From Rhizopus arrhizus (lineage: Eukaryota; Mucoromycota; Mucoromycetes; Mucorales; Rhizopodaceae), in the NCBI GenBank assembly GCA_024220505.1, contig JAKZZE010000013.1, positions 930,001-994,000 on the forward strand: a stretch of DNA of 64,000 nucleotides, in the 5' to 3' direction. Under the pieces are notes generated by a model. That model was not told the DNA's origin, made no database searches, and worked only from the letters and a program-made list of their open reading frames with translations. The translations under genes and the position numbers were made by a program. Each line of letters starts with the position of its first letter. Position 1 is the first letter of the stretch. Of this stretch, positions 1 to 10,147 are shown piece after piece.

Positions 1-778
1 CAGCAATGATGATAGAGTATTATGAAACCCAATAAAGCATAGGCGCACGGACTTGAGGAAAAGTAACAATGGTTGTATAAGACAATTATCCATCATGTGA
101 TAAAAAAAAAGGAAAATAATTTTGGTAAATAGAAATAAAATTGCACATGTTTAAATATTAATTATTCTGTTGAATGTAGATTGCATTGTAGATTGTTGAA
201 AGTAATTAAATCTGCTAAATGGGTTGCATTGAATATTGTCGAGGACAGGTAAGTAATGACGTACGATTATATTGGATATGTTCATTCTGTATTCCTTTTC
301 TTTTATTATTCCTTTTCTTTTATTATTCCTTTTCTTTTATTATTCCTTTTTTTTGTTATTACTTTTTTTTTGTTATAACTTTTTTTTTATTCAAATGCAT
401 ATGAAATGAATAATATAATAAAATAAATAAAGCATCGTATTGTTAAATCATTTAAATTGTCCATTTATACTGCCCTATACAATAATAAACCTACCCATTT
501 TACTGGACATAATTGCTTAAACATAGCCATACTCTGCTTATATACAGAACAGCTAATGTCTGCCTCGTCCAATTAAATTGTTATATTTTACACCAATTTT
601 GCCTCATCCAATTAAATTGTTATGTGAAAGCGTATGAGAGTTCATGTAGCATTATGTTTTACTCCAATTTTATTCCAATTTTATTCCAAATTATGCTAAA
701 TTCGACATTTTTAGCATTTTTATTTTACTAATCCGCGCCTGCAATGAGTGTTATGCGGAGATTTTTTGCGCCGTAGTG
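1..778 (-). repeat. LTR-like repeat, inverted copy 1
   Basis: This stretch is the near-identical reverse complement of 7861-8627. Homology runs from base 1, so the repeat may extend beyond the window, to the inner end CACTACGGCGCAAA read on the minus strand. In the minus reading it lies directly downstream of a gag frame, as a 3' LTR would, and contains a TATA-like box. There is no polypurine tract at the inner edge, and the gag frame reads about 17 codons into it. It could be an LTR or another long terminal repeat; the two copies face each other in opposite directions. Confidence 0.6.
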
Positions 779-1773
779 GTAAGCTACAGATGGCTTGGTG
801 ATATATGTTAAACTGCAAATAGTATCGTCTGAAAAAGGTTCATTGGACGGATAGTTCAAGTTAGCATCTTGAGGCGATTGTTCTTGCAGAGCATGTACAG
901 TTTGTCGATTCTGTTTCTTGAAGCAGCGTTTGGTGAGATGACCTTCGGTACCACAATGGCCACAGATAGGTACACCGGGTCGAGCCCAGCGACGCATCTG
1001 ATCGGATGATGGTCGTTGACTTACGGGGCGGTGTTGACGTTGGTCACCCTTATTGGAACTGCGACGTGTGAAGGCGTCTAATTCCGTAGGAGTAGGACCG
1101 GCGGGTTCTGGAGCAGGCGCTATCATCGGAAAAGGCGGTTCGACCACTGATTGGTGAGCCTCAAACAAAAGGTGATCATTCCCCAAAAAGAGAGCAGATT
1201 CTCTAGTGGCAACAGCAACAGCTAAGATCTTCCACGTATCTTCGGGAGCAACGATACCGAGAAGGACAGCTTTCAACTCATCACGTAAATAGAGAAAAAG
1301 ATATGGCGCAGCACACTGTCGGGAAGCTCATGCCCTTGTGGAAAGTCGGCAACAACGGTTTCGAAGAGCATGCGATACTCGGCGACACGTCATGTACCTT
1401 GCTTTAAAGATTCCAATTTGCGACGACAGATGGTCTTTTGTACGTGAGGATCCACTCCATAAACGGAAGCAAGTTTTTCAACAATGGTTGGCCAGTGAGT
1501 GAGGTCAACGGTACGCATTAGCCAAGCAGAGGCTTCACCCGGAAGATATTTCAGGACTTGGATACCGTGGGAGACACCATTAAGTCCAACAGAAGAGGCG
1601 GCAACCTCAAACTGTCTTAACCAGGTTTCGATATTTTGTCCCTTCTTGTAGGGTTGGATTAACAAAGTAGCGTTGGCGCGATTTTCAGCCAGGAGACTAC
1701 GCAGTGTAGAGCGCAGTTGTACGTTGTCTTCTGTGAGAGCGTGAATAGAATCTTGAGAGGTTTGATGAGGCAC
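740..1773 (-). pseudogene. gag: Ty3/gypsy-like gag (broken)
   Basis: Gag packages retrotransposon RNA in cytoplasmic particles. The minus-strand frame starts at 1773 and shows a retrotransposon capsid segment (IETWLRQFE, then LKYLPGEASAWLM). A CCHC zinc knuckle, CGHCGTEGHLTKRC, lies near 950. The frame is broken by a TGA at 1390-1392 where TGG would restore GTWRVAEYRML, and by a frameshift near 1290-1300. After the knuckle about 40 more residues are readable, then the frame enters the LTR-like repeat, so protease and the rest of pol are missing from this copy. The pol pieces at 4074-7721 are on the opposite strand and cannot simply continue it. Assignment as gypsy gag is firm from the capsid-plus-knuckle order; the exact clade is not determined. 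Confidence 0.8.
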
Positions 1774-2099
1774 AGTAAGTTATTGAGTGGTAGTAGTATG
1801 AGCGCAGGGAAAGAGCAACTTTTCCACCATTAAATAAGTCTTGAAGTCAGGGTTTAATAAGTAGCCTAAATGGACAGGAGACATCAAGTAGAAAGAGGAA
1901 TAAAGCAGATGGTTATTCTAGATAAAAGATAATCTTTATTCATATAAGAAAATGTCGAGATATTTATAGTTTCTGTATAGTAACCGCAGTAGTGGCGTAG
2001 TGATCGCGCAGTACTCAATCTATTTGATACGAAGTGGTTGCCGTAGCAACGACTCGACCTGAGCCTGAATTGGAGAATGAATTGAGGTTTGCAACAATA
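1774..2099 (-). repeat. truncated 5' LTR and leader of the gag element
   Basis: On the minus strand this precedes gag. It contains a TATA-like ACTATAAATATC near 1955-1966 and an AATAAA-type signal about 25 bp further on, the usual U3-R layout of an LTR, followed by a short leader to the gag start at 1773. It is cut off at its 5' side by Tc1 element A1 at 2100. Its sequence does not match the 1-778 repeat, so the two may come from different retrotransposon families. Confidence 0.45.
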
Positions 2100-3732
2100 C
2101 AGTGGGTCAAAAAACTGCACCAACGTAACCTAATTTTTCCAAAATAAGAGTACAGGTCTGTCAGTTTAACAGCAAACATTATGAAAATTGAACCAAACAA
2201 ATTTAATACTATTATGATTTATTGACAAAACTTTTAAAGTCAGGTGCTGAGTATACACTTAAAGCGCATCCAGAAAAAAGCGGAGGTCGGTTGGTGCAGT
2301 TTTTTGACTTTTAAAATAAAAGTGGGTTTGATATGATATGCCCGGACTGAGACCTTTCCGGCAGATTTAAATTAGTCTGTGGAGTACCTAGTCACACTGG
2401 GGACCTTAAAATAAACTTTTTGTAATTTGTTTTCTTTTTTTTCTTTCCTACTTTACCCAAACGCATCATACATCGCCAGTATCCATCCATCATTAGAAAT
2501 GCCCAAAACGCTTCCATCCGATGTTCAAAACAGTATCAAAGCGTTATTGGAAGATAGAGCTGACCCTACAGTCATTGGAAACGAGTTGGAGTGCATAGAA
2601 ATACCGTTAATAGGTATGCAAAAAAGTGGATGCATAATAGAATACGTAAAAGTGGAGGTAGACCGAGCATTGTGACAGAATTAACGCGTCGATACATCAA
2701 GAGATAAGTACTCACGGGTTATTGGAAGACTGCCAAGGATGTGCAAATGAAGTTGGAGGAGCTTGGACACCCTATGTCGTATCAATCGGCCATTAATGTT
2801 TTACATTCAGTTGAAATTTATGCTGAGATCAAAAAGAAGAAGCCATTATTGACTGAAAAGCACAAGAAAGCTTGATTGGCATGGGCCAAAAAGCATCAAT
2901 ATTGGACAGTACATGACTTGCGTCGTATGATCTTTTCTGATGAGACCAAAATTAACATTTGGGGCTCTGATGGTTGCAAATATTATTGGAAAAAGAATGC
3001 GATCGTTTACAGCCCCACCATATCGACGTTACTGTGAAGCATGGAGGCGGCGGTCTCATGTTATGGGGTTGTATAACCAGCGCAGGACCTGGATACGCAT
3101 GTCAGGTCTATGATGGTACCATGAACTCAGAGCTATACCAAGAAATTCTTGCTACAAGTCTGAAGGACACCATAGAGTACTATGGTCTGAATTGGAAAAC
3201 ATCGGTATTTCAGCACGACAATGATCCTAAACATCGATCAAAGTCCACAACGCAATGAATGAAAGATAGTGGCATGGTTTACATTGATGATTGGCCATCA
3301 CAAAGTCCAGATCTTAATCCTATTGAATATGTATGGCATCATTTGAAGTTAAAGCTGAGCATGTATGATAATAGGGCGACCAGCATCCATTAACTGTGGG
3401 AAAGAGTCAAAAACGAATGGAATTCGTTTACTAAGGAACAATGCATCAAATATATAGACAGTATGCCGGACAGAATACAAGCAGTATTAGCAGAAAAGGG
3501 TGGTTCCACTCGATTTTAAGAAAGTCAAAAAACTGCACCAACCGACCTCCGCTTTTTTCTGGACGCGCTTTAAGTGTATACTCAGCGCCTGACTTTGAAA
3601 TTTTTGTCAATAAATTATAATAGTATTAACTTTGTTTGGTTCAAGTTTCATAATGTTTGCTTTAAAACTGACAGACCTGTGCTCTTATTTCCAAAAAATT
3701 AGGTTAGGTTGGTGCAGTTTTTTGACCCACTG
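2100..3732 (+). mobile_element. Tc1/mariner element A1
   Basis: A 1633-bp element with terminal motif CAGTGGGTCAAAAAACTG at both ends, bounded by TA at 2098-2099 and 3733-3734. An inverted copy of the motif lies inward in each end (about 2296-2312 and 3523-3540). The flanks do not match each other: truncated LTR on the left, remnant F on the right. A2 and A3 are the same family. Confidence 0.95.
2499..3519 (+). pseudogene. Tc1 transposase of A1 (broken)
   Basis: Decayed DD35E transposase, which would cut and join element ends at TA sites in the nucleus. The start MPKTLPSDVQ matches A2 and A3. A deleted G in the HTH region and a lost base in the A run before KNAIV (near 2993) shift the frame. 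Stops occur at CAA-to-TAA (near 2704), CGA-to-TGA (near 2873), TGG-to-TGA (near 3256) and GAA-to-TAA (near 3391). Recognisable blocks are FSDETKINIWGSDGC, HHIDVTVKHGGGGLMLWGC, FQHDNDPKHRSKST and SPDLNPIEY, ending AEKGGSTRF. It cannot make an active protein. Confidence 0.93.
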
Positions 3733-3734
3733 TA

Positions 3735-4073
3735 GCTGAAGAATGCCAAACGTTTATTAAAAGTATGCCAGAGCGATGCCGTGTAGTTATTGAGGCTGAT
3801 GGCCTTTATATTGGATGTTAAATAAACTTATTTTAACACATTTTGATTTCAAGACATACGGCCGCAAAACCGTTCGAATGTACCTTTGAGTTTTGATTGT
3901 CCGTAGCACTGGTTAGGGTGCGCGTAGAGTGACATATCATACGTCATCAGAAAGCCAAGCGTTTGTACTTCTAGATAATATGTATTATAGGTAGCGCATA
4001 ATAAGAGCAATATGCCGCAAAAGGCGCAGAAAGAAACAAATACGTTTTGTGCGAACGGTTTTGCTGGCCACTG
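3735..4073 (+). mobile_element. Tc1/mariner remnant F (3' end only)
   Basis: Bases 3735-3821 read as the end of a Tc1 transposase (EECQTFIKSMPERC to a stop). An end region follows with the motif GCAAAACCGTTCG twice in opposite orientations (near 3866 and 4050-4073), finishing GGCCACTG before TA at 4074-4075. The outer terminus reads CAGTGGCCAGCAAAACCG on the minus strand. The left half is missing and element A1 abuts instead. F sits inside the gypsy reverse transcriptase, exactly where the catalytic YxDD box should be. Confidence 0.8.
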
Positions 4074-5393
4074 TAGTTATATATTCTCCAGATCTCACTA
4101 CTCACATCGAACATATCAAGCTGGTTATGGAAAGATTACGTTTTGCAAACCTCTCTATAAAACTATCCAAATGCCAGTGGGCATTATCTCAAGTAGAATA
4201 TCTAGGTTTTATGATCTCCGCCGAGGGTATTCAAGGTAATCCGGACAAACTCAAGCCAATTGTCAATTATCCTGCTCCTACAAACTTGAAAGAATTGGAA
4301 CGCTTCTTAGGCATGGCTGGTGTATACCAACGTTTCATCTCTCAATATCAAATCAAGACCGAACCTCTTCGACTGTTAAAGAAAAAGGATCAAGCATACA
4401 TTTGGACTTCCGCCCAAGAAACAGCATTTCAACAAATAAAATCAGATTTATGTCTTTTACCAACTCTCAAACAGCCGAACTTCGCAATAACATTCGAACT
4501 TCATTGTGATGCAGCCACAAAAGCAGGAATTGCTGTAATACTTTGCCAACGACATGAAGATAATCCATATCCACTAGCTTTTGCATCTAGATCATTATCT
4601 CCAGCCGAAAAGAATTATTCAGTGCAAGAGTTAGAGTGTTTGGCAGTTGTATTCGGTATCAAAAAATTTCGACAGTTCCTCGAATGTGGTTTCTTTTTGG
4701 TTTTCACGGATCACTCCAGCTTACAATGGGTTTTAAACACTAAAGAAGACAAGCAAGCAAGAATTTGGCGGTGGTGTTTGTTTCTTCAGGCATATGATTT
4801 CCAGGTGCAAGCAACAAGGCGGCTGATGCGCTATCAAGACATCCTCTACCTTTGGGTATGCAAAATGTAACAACGGTGGACTGATGTAAATTACAAAGTC
4901 AAGATGAAGGTCTCAAAATCATAAAATTCAACATTAGTAAGCATAGTTCATACTCATTAATTAATGATATCCTTTACAAAGTCATCCGTCAGAAAAAAAA
5001 TATGAATAAAACGATGTGCTGGTGGTGGTTCCTCAATTAATGGTTTCTAAAGATATGCAGCAATATCATGGTTCTCCTTTTGGGGGACATTTTGGTTATA
5101 AGAAGACTAAGGCAAGAACATTACAGAACAAGCTATGGTGGTCAAGGATGGAAGAAGACGTTAGGAAATATTGTACAAGCTGTCAAGAATGTCAAGTTCT
5201 CAAAGGAAGCAAAACTCATAAATATCAAGAAGGCTCTACTAATGGTTCATTCCCTTTTCAGCGGGTTGCACTTGACTTTTGGGGTCCTTTACCAGAAACT
5301 ACAAATGGTTACAAATATATTTTAGTTGCTTTAGACACATACACAAAATTCGTAGAACTATATCCCGTGTACCCTACTAGTGGGGAAGATGTA
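4073..5393 (+). pseudogene. pol: Ty3/gypsy pol: RT C-terminus, RNase H, integrase N-terminus
   Basis: Reverse transcribes and integrates retrotransposon DNA. The frame opens at VVIYSPDLTTHIEH, immediately after where the YxDD catalytic box would be; that box and the protease are absent. Next come the RT connection (FLGFMIS-like, RFLGMAGVYQRF) and RNase H (LHCDAATKAGIAVIL, ASRSLSPAEKNYS). A frameshift near 4810 moves the frame so that ADALSRHPLPL follows. From about 5016 the integrase HHCC zinc domain (QQYHGSPFGGH, CTSCQEC) and the first catalytic Asp (VALDFWGP) are readable. The frame stops at TA 5392-5393, where B1 is inserted after GEDV, and resumes at 7026. Confidence 0.9.
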
Positions 5394-7023
5394 CAGTAGC
5401 GGACAAAACTGGTGCACAAAAATTAAAATCAACATTGTATCTCCGCCATATGTCTGCGACTTTTGTGGCATATACCATCTGAAAGACAGTCCAAAATATA
5501 CATTATGTTATGTAAACCGGAACTGTGCCGGACATCCCCCAGGCATAAGGTCATTTTTAGTGATTTTTTGCATATTTCAATTTTCGCCAAAAATGTGGTG
5601 CTTGTCTAGCCTTCTTTCAATTTTCCCCATATCTCTCCCGTTTGCTTTCAGATTTCACAGCATATTAGTAAATTTTAGTAGCTCTTAAAAAATATATAAA
5701 ACCGTAGTTATTTTGTATTTCCCATTGAACCCCCCCTTTTGTTTTTACCCTATTCACTATAACAAAGTACTAGCCTTATATGTTTAAGAAAATAAGCAAC
5801 TGTAAAAACGAAACTCTGAGATCTCGAACACGCCTAGTTCGTACGACAGCAGATATTTCTAGAGTAACAAGGATCTCTAAATGGACAATCAACAGGAGAA
5901 AGAGGGAAGAAAGAAACTTAATGTCTTGTGATCATGAAGGTATTCCGCTATTAGCCTGAAAAGTTATTAGTTCAGTCATCAACCTAGAGCTTGGACAAGG
6001 TCCGCTACACACAGTTCCTGATGCTCAGCACATTGTGAGGACCTTAAGATACAGTGTTAGCAGACTGTCAGTCTAAAGGCACAGTAGGAAGCTAGATTTT
6101 GAGTCCGGAAGTAAGGAATCGAAGAATTTCATCAGCTGTATAAGTCGGAAAAAGCGATGAATGTGGTATCACAACAAGCCATTGTATACTATAGAGGGCT
6201 GGAAGTCTGCTATCTTTAGCAATGAAACAAATATGAACATTATGGATGCAGATAGTATACACTAATATTGAAAGCAAGTCGAGCAACCTGAGCGATTTTT
6301 TCACGGTGATCAAACAATGAAGCATGCTGGCTGCTCTGTTATGTTTTAAGGCTGTATTAGATATTGAGGACCAGAATATGTGTGTCAGGTATACGATGGT
6401 ATAATGAACTCATAAATATACACATATATTTCGCTTACTTCATACCACAAAAGCCTAGCGTATAGTAGTCTAAAACGTCGTAATCTCTCGTTTCAGTATG
6501 ACAATGACACAAGGCACAAGTCAACGCATGTCATAAACTCAATATTTGATAACAGCGCTTCTGTGCTACAAGTTTAGCCGCCACTAATCCCGGCCTAAGT
6601 CCGCTTAAGCATGCCAGGTGGCAATTGATGGCAAAGGTATGATGATACGACACTAGATCAAAAAGGGTCGATGATCTTTGGAAAAGAATAGTTAAAGAGC
6701 CGGGTTCTTTTACTGAAAATGATATACACGCATATTATTAGCATATGCAAAGAAGAACATCCGATGATATCAAGAGATGAGATGATTATATAAAGTCTAA
6801 GATTTTAGCCACTTTTGCGGTTTTTAGAAAATATAAGATTTTATAAATTCAAAGCACGCTTATCGCTCAGTTTTAACAATGTCATGCTTAGAACATACAT
6901 AGATTACAATGACTAGTATATCCTCCTTCTAGTACAGTTTCATGACTATTGCAATTACCATGAGCAGGTAATGGTAGTTAAAAGCTAAAAAAAAGTTTTG
7001 TGCACCAGTTTTGTCCGCTACTG
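5394..7023 (+). mobile_element. Tc1/mariner element B1 (non-autonomous)
   Basis: A 1630-bp element with TIR CAGTAGCGGACAAAACTG followed by GTGCACAAAA, TA at 5392-5393 and 7024-7025. Both flanks are gypsy integrase, so this is a clean insertion. The interior holds a thoroughly decayed Tc1 transposase: GWKSAIFSNETNMNI near 6200, YVCQVYDGIMNS near 6380, SFQYDNDTRHKS near 6490, with many stops. The same stops recur in B2, B3 and B4. Confidence 0.95.
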
Positions 7024-7025
7024 TA

Positions 7026-7721
7026 GCTAAAACATTTTACAATAATTTTATCCTTAAACACGGTGTACCTCAAGAAGTTTTACAAGATAACGGTCCTCCT
7101 TTTTCTGGCTTATTTCACTCTCAACCAACAAATCTACTTGGTGCAGACAATCTATTCACACCGGCATATCACCCACAATCGAATGGCATGGTTGAAAGAT
7201 TTATGGCTACGTTAAGACGAATGATATTGACATACACAGATCAAGAAAATATTAAAAACGAATGGCACAAAAGCTTACCGTTGATACAGTTTGTATACAA
7301 TAACACAATGCATTCTACTACAGGTTTTACTCCATTTTATCTGGTGCATGGTCGTCATCCTAGAACACACTTGGTAACAGCTAATGAAGGTATGGTCTAT
7401 GAATACTATCAATCACCTCCACAGGAATACGCTATAAAATTACAAGAGAAACTAAATTGTGCATTTGACTTGGTGGATACTTTCATGGTCAAGAAGTACA
7501 CAAACATTCAAGATAATCCTTACAAGATTGGTCAAGTAATTTTATTATTCAATCAAGCATTATCGACGAAGAAAAAGCCACGTAAACTAATGTTCGATTG
7601 GATCGGTCCTTACAACATTATTAAAATCAGATCAAAATCAACTATGGATATTCAAGACAAACACTCAATGAAGATTGTTTACAATATACACATATCAAGA
7701 ACCAAAACATTCAACCAATAA
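7026..7721 (+). pseudogene. pol: Ty3/gypsy integrase core and C-terminus
   Basis: Continuation of the frame that ends at 5393; removing B1 and one TA joins GEDV to AKTFYNNFILKHGVP. It carries the second catalytic Asp (LQDNGPPFSG) and the catalytic Glu (HPQSNGMVERF), giving a complete D,D,E integrase core together with the upstream piece. The C-terminus has the usual GPY/F-like segment (DWIGPYNIIKIRS). It ends at 7721, 139 bp before the LTR-like repeat. Integrase would insert the cDNA in the nucleus, but the gene is split and lacks the RT active site. Confidence 0.92.
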
Positions 7722-7860
7722 AACAACATCTGCATTGCCTAGTTATGAATCTCTTTAGAAGCTTTTTTGGTCCTTTCAGGTTGTGTTTTTAATGCTATAC
7801 TGAAATTCGATCTATGGTACAATTCAAGTATGTTATGACTATCTATATTTTATTATTTAT

Positions 7861-8627
7861 CACTACGGCGCAAAAAATCTCCGCATAACACTCATTGTAG
7901 GCGCGGATTAGTAAAATAAAGATGCTAAAAATGTCGAATTTAGCATAATCTAGAATAAAATTGGAATAACATTGGAGTAAAACATGATGCTACATGAACT
8001 CTCATACGCTTTCACATAACAATTTAATTGGATGAGGCAAAATTGGAGTAAAATGGAGTAAAATTGGTCTAAAGTATAACAATTTAATTGGACGAGGCAG
8101 ACATTAGCTGTTCTGTATATAAGCAGAGTATGGCTATGTTTAATCAATTATGTCCAGTAAAATGGGTAGGTTTATTATTGTATAGGGCAGTATAAATGGA
8201 CAAATTTAAATGATTTAATAATACGATGCTTTATTTATTTCATTATATTATTCATTTAATATGCATTTGAATAAAAAAAAAAGGGATAATAAAAAAAAAG
8301 GAATAACAAAAGAAAAGGAATAACAAAAGAAAAGGAATACAGAATGAACAGATCCAATATAATCGTACGTCATTACTTACCTGTCCTCGACAATATTCAA
8401 TGCAACCCATTTAGCAGATTTAATTACTTTCAACAATCTACAATGTAATCTACATTCAACAGAATAATTAATATTTAAACATGTGCAATTTTATTTCTAT
8501 TTACCAAAATTGTTTTCCTTTTTTTTATCACATGATGGATAATTGTCTTATACAACCATTGTTACTTTTCCTCAAGTCCGTGCGCCTATGCTTTATTGGG
8601 TTTCATAATACTCTATCATCATTGCTG
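7861..8627 (+). repeat. LTR-like repeat, inverted copy 2
   Basis: Inverted partner of 1-778. It lies 3' of the pol piece on the same strand, the position expected of a 3' LTR. A possible TG start is at 7896 (TGTAGGCGCGG), and a TATA box, TATATAAG, is at 8116-8123. The homology with the left copy starts 35 bp before that TG, at CACTACGGCGC. No 5-bp target duplication could be recognised. Confidence 0.6.
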
Positions 8628-9622
8628 TTATCGTTAATATCATTACAGTCGCTTCATACAAAATCCACATTGCAAAATAAAACAAAGTATTAAAATCTAA
8701 TAAATAAAAAACATCAGTTAAGAAAAAAGTAACAAGCAAACAAATTATACCTTTTGTCTTGTTCAAACATACTATCTATACAATATGTTGTTGGTTAAGG
8801 TTCAATCTATCTGAAGCAACATAGAGTATAATTTTACCTAATATCAACAGCATACACAATATGAAACAACACACCAAGCATAGTATACAAAAGCAGAGGA
8901 TGAATAGTTGCGACAAACTGGTCTACAGCATGATAGAGTATTGATTATACAGCTAGGTTGCACACTACAGATAGAGTCAGTAAGGTGTCAAGGTAAGGAG
9001 CGGAAAGAAATACAAATAAAGATATAAAGAAGAGCAAGGGTTGTTGCATGTTGTAATGTAGCCATAACTAAGTTTTCTTTAATTAGTGAACCATTCGTTA
9101 AAAACATCTTGTTTGACTAAAGCTCTCGCAATATTTGAAGTAAAGGAATACTAGAACTTACTATAAGTAAAGATAAAAAGAAATAGTTAAAAGGAATACA
9201 ACATTCAACAACTTCATACCCATGCAACATAATAATTGTTTTTTTTTTTTTCATTTGTAATGCGTTGACTGTTTGAGCTGATTTAGTTTTAGCTATTTTG
9301 TTTTCAAAACATGGTGCATATCAGCAATAACAAAAAGTATCAAAAACTGTTAACAAAGTAGAGTAATAATGAATATACGAAAAAAAAAAAAAAGAAAAGA
9401 GCCATAAAAAAAATAATGCTTTAAAATCCATGCAAGTTTATTTCATATAATTAACGTCATAGGACCAATGGCATTGAAGAATAATAACTAAGCTATATAA
9501 AAAAGTACCAACATTACCATCATGGAGATCTAGTCATGACAAGACAATTCTAAACGACATTTAACAAACAATAGTAGAATTTATTTAACAAAAGATAAAA
9601 CAATAAAAAGAAAAAGAAACAA
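8628..9622. other. AT-rich intergenic stretch
   Basis: No convincing coding frame, element end or RNA gene was seen. The right edge contains an AATAAA signal on the minus strand at 9580-9585, about 40 bp past the stop of the minus-strand gene at 9623, consistent with its polyadenylation site. Confidence 0.5.
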
Positions 9623-10145
9623 TTATATTCTTCTCTTTTTATTTTGACGACGAGAAGTAGGACGAGTGCCAGAACGGGTACGACCAGAAGGAGAAGGAGG
9701 GAGAGGAGAAACAGCAGAGGACGAGAAGGTAGTTGCGGAAGTTGTACTAAAGTTAATAAAAATTAATCGTTACAATGATAGAGTATATTTGTTTTTAAAA
9801 TTAAACATACATGCTAACTTCATTGCTATTTCCTTGTTCTAATTCGCTGGAGGCATCAAGATCAGGAAGTAATTCAAGATCAAAATTTTCCTCAGGATGT
9901 ATATCATCTATTTGCTCTGTTATCAAGGTGTTTGGCTCTACTACGTTATTTGCAGTGTCTGGTTGTTGATTTTTTAACTAATATAAACATAATGAGTAAT
10001 TAAATGAACGGTTTTGTATAAAAAGAATACCTTTTTGTTGTAATAATTATTGTATGACTTTGCTAACAGAACTCGAGCTCCCCAGCTGTTATTGCATCTA
10101 TTTAAAGGAATATTTGCTCGTAAAGCAAGTTCTTCAAGCTCTGTG
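9623..10145 (-). CDS. 3' end of an unrecognised spliced gene
   Basis: Three minus-strand exons can be joined: 10145-10031, 9977-9811 and 9746-9623. The introns are 9978-10030 (53 nt, GTATTC to TTAG) and 9747-9810 (64 nt, GTATGT to TTTAG). The frame is open throughout and encodes about 135 residues. It starts mid-protein at TELEELALRANIP with RCNNSWGARVLLAKSY, runs through an acidic middle (EQIDDIHPEENFDLELLPDLD), and ends in a Ser/Pro-rich tail with a basic RRQNKKRRI C-terminus that could be a nuclear signal. The 5' part should lie across E1, but sequence right of E1 is a transposon, so the gene is truncated. I do not recognise a family; it may be a host gene or an accessory gene of a large transposon. 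Confidence 0.6.
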
Positions 10146-10147
10146 TA

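Noticed and set aside
6092..6325. 77-codon frame repeated at 6092, 17827, 19141 and 40390 as a conserved small gene
   Set aside because: All four are the antisense of the decayed transposase in family B elements; conservation reflects recent copying.
1..8627. DIRS-type element with inverted terminal repeats
   Set aside because: The enzymes present are gypsy RT/RNase H and a DDE integrase, with no tyrosine recombinase.
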